This document shows, piece by piece, positions 60,053 to 64,000 of a stretch of 64,000 nt of DNA. The notes under the pieces are model-generated. The model made no database searches and was not told where the DNA came from. It saw only the letters and a program-made list of their open reading frames with translations. Source of the stretch: Hymenobacter busanensis (GTDB taxonomy: Bacteria > Bacteroidota > Bacteroidia > Cytophagales > Hymenobacteraceae); NCBI RefSeq assembly GCF_008727865.1, contig NZ_VTWU01000001.1:744001-808000 (forward strand), given 5' to 3'. The position numbers and the translations under genes were made by a program. The stretch's first letter is position 1, and each line of letters opens with the position of its first letter.

Positions 60053-60195
60053 CCACGGATTCTTGCGGATTCCGCGGACGATGATTCAAGCAAAAAGCCA
60101 CTCCGCAGGGAGTGGCTTTTTGCTTTCGGGAAAGAAGACTTCCTGAGCTGCGGATCGGACACTGAACCGTCCACAAAATCCGCGAGAATCCGTGG
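60053..60195. repeat. Inverted-repeat element B with central terminator
   Basis: 27-base arms (60053-60079 and 60169-60195) pair in 23 of 27 positions, with CCACGGATTCT as the outer end. All four differences are transitions. The terminator at 60088-60125 lies inside. It is related to element A in its arms and in the terminator stem. It fills the gap between the ferredoxin TAG (2 bases) and the TGA of the sugar amidotransferase (1 base). Confidence 0.85.
60088..60125. terminator. Terminator inside element B
   Basis: AAGCAAAAAGCCACTCC pairs with GGAGTGGCTTTTTGCTT around GCAG, a 17-pair stem. Confidence 0.9.
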
Positions 60196-60196
60196 T

Positions 60197-61435
60197 TCAG
60201 GTGCCGCAGTTGAAGTATTTGTCGTAGGCCGATTCGGGCAGCAGGCGCATTTTGCTGGCAATTTTGATGGGCCAGCGCAGCAGCCGAATCAGCGTGTAGT
60301 TATTGGGGTAGTCGCGGAAGGTTTTCACCGGCGCAGCCACAATCTGCTCGAACTCCTCGCGCGTGAGGCCCAGGCGCTTGATGCACAGGTTGATGACTTT
60401 CTCGTCTTCGATGGCGTTAACGTGGCGGCACTTTTCCAGCGCTTCGTCGCGCGTCATCTGGCCCGAGCGCACCAAGGCCGAGTAGTTGAACAGGCGCCGG
60501 TCGATGTTGAACTTGGTGCGGTTCAGGTAGTAGATAACGCTCTGGTAGAGGTCGTCGAAGTAGTGCGCGCCGGGGTTCACCCAATCCAGCTCGCGCTCCA
60601 GCAACTCGTCCACCGTCACGCGCACGTAGGGCAGGTGGTAGAGCAGCGTAACGGTGCGAATGCCGCGCACGATGGTGTAGTAGAACATTTCCTTCAGGTC
60701 GAGGTGGAAGCCCGGGTCGGTGGGGCTCCACCGGCGCAGCGGCACTGTGCCAAACTGCCGGTGCACGGCCTTCAGGTACTTGCCGTCGAGGAAATTCCAG
60801 GAAAGCGGCGCAATGCCCTCGGTGCGGAACGACTGCCCGATAACGATGCGCTGCACGCCTTCCTTGGCCGCCACCCCGTACAGGGCCGTGGCAATGCCCA
60901 CGTCCGTGCCTTCTTCGATGTCGGGCGTCGACGCTTTCAGGAAGGCAATCTTGAGGTCTTTCGATTCGCGCCAGTCGGAAGTGATGGTGCGCAGCTCCAC
61001 GCCCAGCTTGCGGCAGGTTTTCACCATGTTTTCGCCGGCCACAGGGTTGCCGAAACCGTCGTTGAAATGCACGGCCAGGGGGCGCAAACCCAGCTTCACC
61101 ACGCAGTACCAGAGCGTGTAGCTGCTGTCGCGGCCGCCGCTCACGCCCAGCACGCAGTCGTATTTTTTGCCGCGGCCGAGGCGTTTCATGTCGGCCACGG
61201 CGCTCTGCACGTATTTCTCACCGGCTTCGCCCAGCGGGTTGTCGCGGTCGAGCTTGTCGTGCAGGGCGCAGAAGTTGCATTCGCCCCGCGCATCGAAGTG
61301 GATGCCCGGCACGGTGGTATCCATGATGCAGCGCGTGCACTGTTGTCCAGCAGGCTGCTGGGGAGCAACCAAAACGGTCGGCGTAGGAGTGGGCGCGGTC
61401 AAGGAGGTAGGTGTTTGAACTAAAGTTTGGGGCAT
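60197..61435 (-). CDS. N-acetyl sugar amidotransferase (PP-loop ATPase, WbpG/PseA-like)
   Basis: 412 residues from MPQTLVQTPTSLTAPTPTPT; an in-frame TTG upstream (61459) is weaker. A disordered Thr/Pro/Gln-rich N-terminus leads to a zinc set CTRCIMDT (Cys33, 36) and CNFCALHD (Cys53, 56), then the PP-loop SGGRDSS at 99-105. Family members use ATP to turn a sugar carboxyl or acetamido group into an amide or acetamidino group in surface glycans. The ammonia source is usually a partner amidase; a nitrilase-like gene lies directly upstream. Confidence 0.9.
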   Translation of the reverse strand: MPQTLVQTPTSLTAPTPTPTVLVAPQQPAGQQCTRCIMDTTVPGIHFDARGECNFCALHDKLDRDNPLGEAGEKYVQSAVADMKRLGRGKKYDCVLGVSGGRDSSYTLWYCVVKLGLRPLAVHFNDGFGNPVAGENMVKTCRKLGVELRTITSDWRESKDLKIAFLKASTPDIEEGTDVGIATALYGVAAKEGVQRIVIGQSFRTEGIAPLSWNFLDGKYLKAVHRQFGTVPLRRWSPTDPGFHLDLKEMFYYTIVRGIRTVTLLYHLPYVRVTVDELLERELDWVNPGAHYFDDLYQSVIYYLNRTKFNIDRRLFNYSALVRSGQMTRDEALEKCRHVNAIEDEKVINLCIKRLGLTREEFEQIVAAPVKTFRDYPNNYTLIRLLRWPIKIASKMRLLPESAYDKYFNCGT

Positions 61436-61474
61436 AGGCGGCTGCGCGGAACTGGGCAAGCGGGGCGGATAAGG

Positions 61475-62419
61475 TTAAGCGGGCAGGTGGTCGAACTGGT
61501 AGCCCTTGCGCACGAGCATTTCCCCGATTTGGGTGCCTTGCTCGGGGCGGCGCGGGCGGGGCAAATCGGCCACAATCAATTCGCCGGCAAATTCATTGAA
61601 GGTGCCCTGGGCTTTGATGCCGTCGGCGGCCACGGCCAGGGAGCAGCCCACGCTTTTTTTGCCCTCGTAGGGCCCGCCCACAATGTAGCCGACGGAAGTG
61701 GTGCTGACGACGACGACGTTGTAGAGCTTGGCCAGAATGCTGAACGGCTTCACCCACTTTTCGCGGTAGGGGTCGTCTTCTTCGGTGAGCGAGTAATCAA
61801 CCGTCCACGAGGCCGGCGCCAGAATAAACTCGGCGCCCATGCGGGCCAGCGTATGGCCAATGCTCAGGCCGTCGATGTAGTTGTCGGCGCACACGTTCAC
61901 GCCGATTTTGCCAAGCGGGGTGTCTACCACGTTCAGCGTCTGGCCCACGCTGTAGAACGGCTGCTCCACGGTGAGCAGGTTGATCTTGTGGTATTTGACC
62001 AGAATTTCGCCCTGCGGGTTGATGAGCAGCGCGGCGTTGTAGATGCGGCCGTCGGCGGCTTTTTCGGTGAGGCCGGCGCATACGTAGATGTTGTTGCGGC
62101 GGGCTTCCTGGCAGAGGCGGTCGGAGTAAAGGCCGGGAATGGGCTGGGCTTCGGTGAGGGCGCTGGGGTGCGTCCAGGCAAAGTCGAGGGTTTCGGGCAG
62201 CAACACCAGGTCGCACTGCTGCTCGGCGGCTTCGGCAATCATGCGGGCCGCGCGGTCGAGGTTGCGCGCCGGCTCGCCACCTTCCACCAGCAGCTGGCCC
62301 ATGCCCACCCGCAGCGTGCCGTGGGTGAGCGGGGCGGGCGAATCGGACTGGGGAGAGGCAGACGGGTGCGGTGGCGCAACCGCGGCATCGGTCTTTTTCC
62401 GACGGGTAAACAGATTCAT
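61475..62419 (-). CDS. Nitrilase-family amidohydrolase
   Basis: 314 residues. Catalytic triad: Glu76 (VLLPETLDF), Lys145 (VKYHKINLL) and Cys177 (GVNVCADNY), with a Thr-rich GTFNEFAGELIVAD late block. An N-terminal extension of about 34 residues is Pro/Ser/Ala-rich. It hydrolyses C-N bonds to release ammonia; the substrate is not set. It ends 39 bases before the sugar amidotransferase gene and is probably cotranscribed with it, a link that suggests a glutaminase role. Confidence 0.9.
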   Translation of the reverse strand: MNLFTRRKKTDAAVAPPHPSASPQSDSPAPLTHGTLRVGMGQLLVEGGEPARNLDRAARMIAEAAEQQCDLVLLPETLDFAWTHPSALTEAQPIPGLYSDRLCQEARRNNIYVCAGLTEKAADGRIYNAALLINPQGEILVKYHKINLLTVEQPFYSVGQTLNVVDTPLGKIGVNVCADNYIDGLSIGHTLARMGAEFILAPASWTVDYSLTEEDDPYREKWVKPFSILAKLYNVVVVSTTSVGYIVGGPYEGKKSVGCSLAVAADGIKAQGTFNEFAGELIVADLPRPRRPEQGTQIGEMLVRKGYQFDHLPA

Positions 62420-62476
62420 GGGGAAACTACGGCGTCTGCAGACGGAAGCGGAAAAGGGGCAACGCGAATTTTAAAA

Positions 62477-62496
62477 TTAATCAGGAACCTGATTAA
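62477..62496. promoter_or_regulatory. 20-base palindrome TTAATCAGGAACCTGATTAA
   Basis: Nine-base arms around AA, about 25-45 bases past the likely start of the nitrilase transcript and 58 bases before its ATG. Its form suits a dimeric repressor site or a leader hairpin. Confidence 0.4.
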
Positions 62497-62524
62497 ACCC
62501 TTGCGCCTTGCCTTTGTCGGGTCT

Positions 62525-62532
62525 CAAAATTA
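62525..62532 (-). promoter_or_regulatory. Promoter -7 element TAATTTTG (nitrilase-amidotransferase)
   Basis: Exact match on the minus strand, 105 bases before the ATG at 62419. Confidence 0.55.
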
Positions 62533-62624
62533 ACGGTATTCTACGCCAAAAGCGGAATTTTCTATTCCAACAACGCCTCATCCGATGGGAATGAGCGAAA
62601 CTTCCGCTGCCGCCCCGAAATGCC

Positions 62625-62632
62625 TACTTTTG
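62625..62632 (+). promoter_or_regulatory. Promoter -7 element TACTTTTG (valS)
   Basis: Exact match 30 bases before the ATG at 62663. Confidence 0.6.
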
Positions 62633-62662
62633 CGGCTTCCCAATCAGAATTAGCGCCGCCCT

Positions 62663-64000
62663 ATGGAGCCTATTGCCAAAACCTACCAGCCCGCCGAGGT
62701 CGAAGAAAAGTGGTACCAACGCTGGCAGGAGCAAGGCTTTTTTCAGTCGAAGCCCAACCCGCGCAAGCCCGCCTACTCGGTGGTGATTCCGCCGCCCAAC
62801 GTGACGGGCGTGCTGCACATGGGCCACATGCTCAACAACACCATTCAGGACGTGCTGGTGCGCCGGGCCCGTATGCTGGGCAAGGAAGCCTGCTGGGTGC
62901 CCGGCACCGACCACGCTTCCATTGCCACCGAGGCCAAGGTGGTGCAGATGCTCAAGGAGCGCGGCATTGCCAAAACCGACCTCACCCGCGAGGAATTCCT
63001 GAAGTACGCCTGGGAGTGGAAGGAGAAGTACGGCGGCATCATCCTGGAGCAGCTCAAGAAGCTTGGCGCCTCGTGTGACTGGTCGCGCACGCGCTTCACC
63101 ATGGAGCCCGACCTGACCGAAGCCGTGCTGCGCGTGTTCGTCGACCTCTACCAGAAGGGGCTGATTTACCGCGGCGTGCGCATGGTCAACTGGGACCCGC
63201 AGGGCCTCACCGCCATCAGCGACGAGGAAGTGGTGTCGAAGGAAAGCCAGCTGAAGATGTTCTACCTGCGCTACCCCGTGGTGGGTGCGGAGGGCGAATT
63301 CCTGACCGTGGCTACCTCCCGCCCCGAAACCATCATGGCCGACGTGGCCGTGTGCGTGAACCCCCACGACGAGCGGTACCAGCACCTGATCGGCCAGCAA
63401 GTGCAGATTCCGCTGCTCGGCCGCGCCATCCCGGTTATTGCCGACGAATACGTGACCATGGACTTCGGCACCGGCGCTCTGAAGGTGACGCCCGCGCACG
63501 ATTTGAACGACTACGAGCTGGGCCAGAAGCACAACCTGCCCGTCATCGATATTCTGAACGACAACGGCACGCTCAACGAAAAAGCGGTGCTCTACGTGGG
63601 GCAGGACCGCTTTGCCGTGCGCAAGCAGATTGCCAAGGACCTCGACGCCGCCGGCCTGCTGGTGAAAGTCGACGAGTACCAGAGCATCCTGCAGACCTCC
63701 GAGCGCACCGGCGCCGTGATTGAGCCGCGCCTGAGCATGCAGTGGTTTCTGAAGATGGCCGAAATGGCCGGCCCCGCCCTGCAAGTGGTGGAGGACGACC
63801 GCGTGAAGCTCTACCCCGCCAAGTTCAAGAACACCTACCGCGTGTGGATGGAAAACATCCGCGACTGGTGCATCTCGCGCCAGCTCTGGTGGGGCCAGCG
63901 CATACCCGCGTTCTACCTGCCCGACGGCTCCTTCGTGGTGGCCCTCACGGCCGAAGAGGCGCTTGAACAAGCACGTGAGCAGAGCGGCAACAGTGCGCTG
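62663..64000 (+). CDS. valS: Valyl-tRNA synthetase, N-terminal part (3' end outside the window)
   Basis: The first 446 residues, starting [20 protein letters not shown]. The class I HIGH motif is HMGHM in [49 protein letters not shown] (editing domain) and [15 protein letters not shown] follow. The KMSKS motif is beyond the window edge. It charges tRNA-Val and clears threonyl-tRNA by editing. The promoter TACTTTTG is 30 bases upstream. Confidence 0.95.
   Translation, partial: MEPIAKTYQPAEVEEKWYQRWQEQGFFQSKPNPRKPAYSVVIPPPNVTGVLHMGHMLNNTIQDVLVRRARMLGKEACWVPGTDHASIATEAKVVQMLKERGIAKTDLTREEFLKYAWEWKEKYGGIILEQLKKLGASCDWSRTRFTMEPDLTEAVLRVFVDLYQKGLIYRGVRMVNWDPQGLTAISDEEVVSKESQLKMFYLRYPVVGAEGEFLTVATSRPETIMADVAVCVNPHDERYQHLIGQQVQIPLLGRAIPVIADEYVTMDFGTGALKVTPAHDLNDYELGQKHNLPVIDILNDNGTLNEKAVLYVGQDRFAVRKQIAKDLDAAGLLVKVDEYQSILQTSERTGAVIEPRLSMQWFLKMAEMAGPALQVVEDDRVKLYPAKFKNTYRVWMENIRDWCISRQLWWGQRIPAFYLPDGSFVVALTAEEALEQAREQSGNSAL

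Larger units (their letters stand above)
62420..62662. promoter_or_regulatory. Divergent promoter region with a 20-bp palindrome
   Basis: This 243-base A/T-richer gap has a promoter for each strand and no gene: TAATTTTG on the minus strand (62525-62532) and TACTTTTG on the plus strand (62625-62632). TTAATCAGGAACCTGATTAA (62477-62496) and the palindrome AATTTTAAAATT (62467-62478) lie in the leader of the nitrilase gene. Confidence 0.55.

Noticed and set aside
1-64000. rRNA, tRNA, CRISPR arrays, prophage and insertion sequences
   Set aside because: Gaps were read on both strands for cloverleaf-like stems, regularly spaced repeats and transposase motifs; none was found. XerD is the only recombinase and is of the housekeeping type.

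Overview
The window reads as a chromosome segment from a high-GC member of the Bacteroidota, most like Hymenobacter or a close relative in the Cytophagales. The reasons are the strong G/C third-position bias; promoters of the Bacteroidota TAnnTTTG type with little Shine-Dalgarno signal; and Bacteroidota hallmarks such as PorT- and PorE-like type IX secretion proteins, fasciclin lipoproteins, DUF5606, DUF2851, TrhO, and a LuxC-type acyl-CoA reductase paired with a ferredoxin. I find no rRNA, tRNA, CRISPR array, prophage or intact insertion sequence. Gene density is high and most genes are housekeeping or cell-envelope genes.

Layout. 1-9.6 kb: the end of a beta-propeller protein, CorA, and an envelope-polysaccharide group (FemAB/GNAT-like protein, flippase, GT2, two divergent GT-C-like membrane proteins). 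9.7-20.4 kb: acyl-ACP desaturase, then three gene pairs that look like tandem duplications (CDS-type lipoproteins, diheme cytochromes c, fasciclin lipoproteins). A VWA protein and its likely AAA+ partner lie on either side of the cytochromes, with a cyclophilin and a small secreted cationic peptide nearby. 20.4-28.3 kb: an NAD-dependent beta-hydroxyacid dehydrogenase, rsgA-waaA (ATGA overlap), PerR-like regulator and 2-Cys peroxiredoxin, enoyl-CoA hydratase, aspartate kinase divergent from fbp. 28.3-34.7 kb: DUF5606, a TonB-like protein, engB, PorE-like OmpA protein, ubiE-porT. 34.7-48.2 kb: SDR, hydrolase-cdd, saccharopine dehydrogenase-like gene with an ABC exporter, trmN6-rnhA-marC-aminotransferase, aroQ divergent from xerD. 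48.3-64 kb: ftsK-lolA, DUF2851, NeuD-like acetyltransferase, trhO, nucleoside phosphorylase, acyl-CoA reductase and ferredoxin, a nitrilase/PP-loop amidotransferase pair, and the first 446 codons of valS.

How the genes work together. WaaA, the flippase, GT2, the GT-C-like proteins, the NeuD-like acetyltransferase and the N-acetyl sugar amidotransferase fit the making of a lipopolysaccharide or surface glycan. LolA, PorT, the PorE-like protein and the TonB-like protein fit outer-membrane assembly and type IX secretion.

The most unusual signal lies between genes. Two related elements (57569-57751 and 60053-60195) each have long inverted arms built from CGGATT repeats, hold a rho-independent terminator at their centre, and fill the gap between convergent stop codons almost exactly. 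At least three other gaps (34650-34741, 41177-41272, 55481-55572) have the same general plan with unrelated arm sequences. Another lead is the split nitrilase/PP-loop pair, which mirrors the domain design of glutamine-dependent NAD synthetase.
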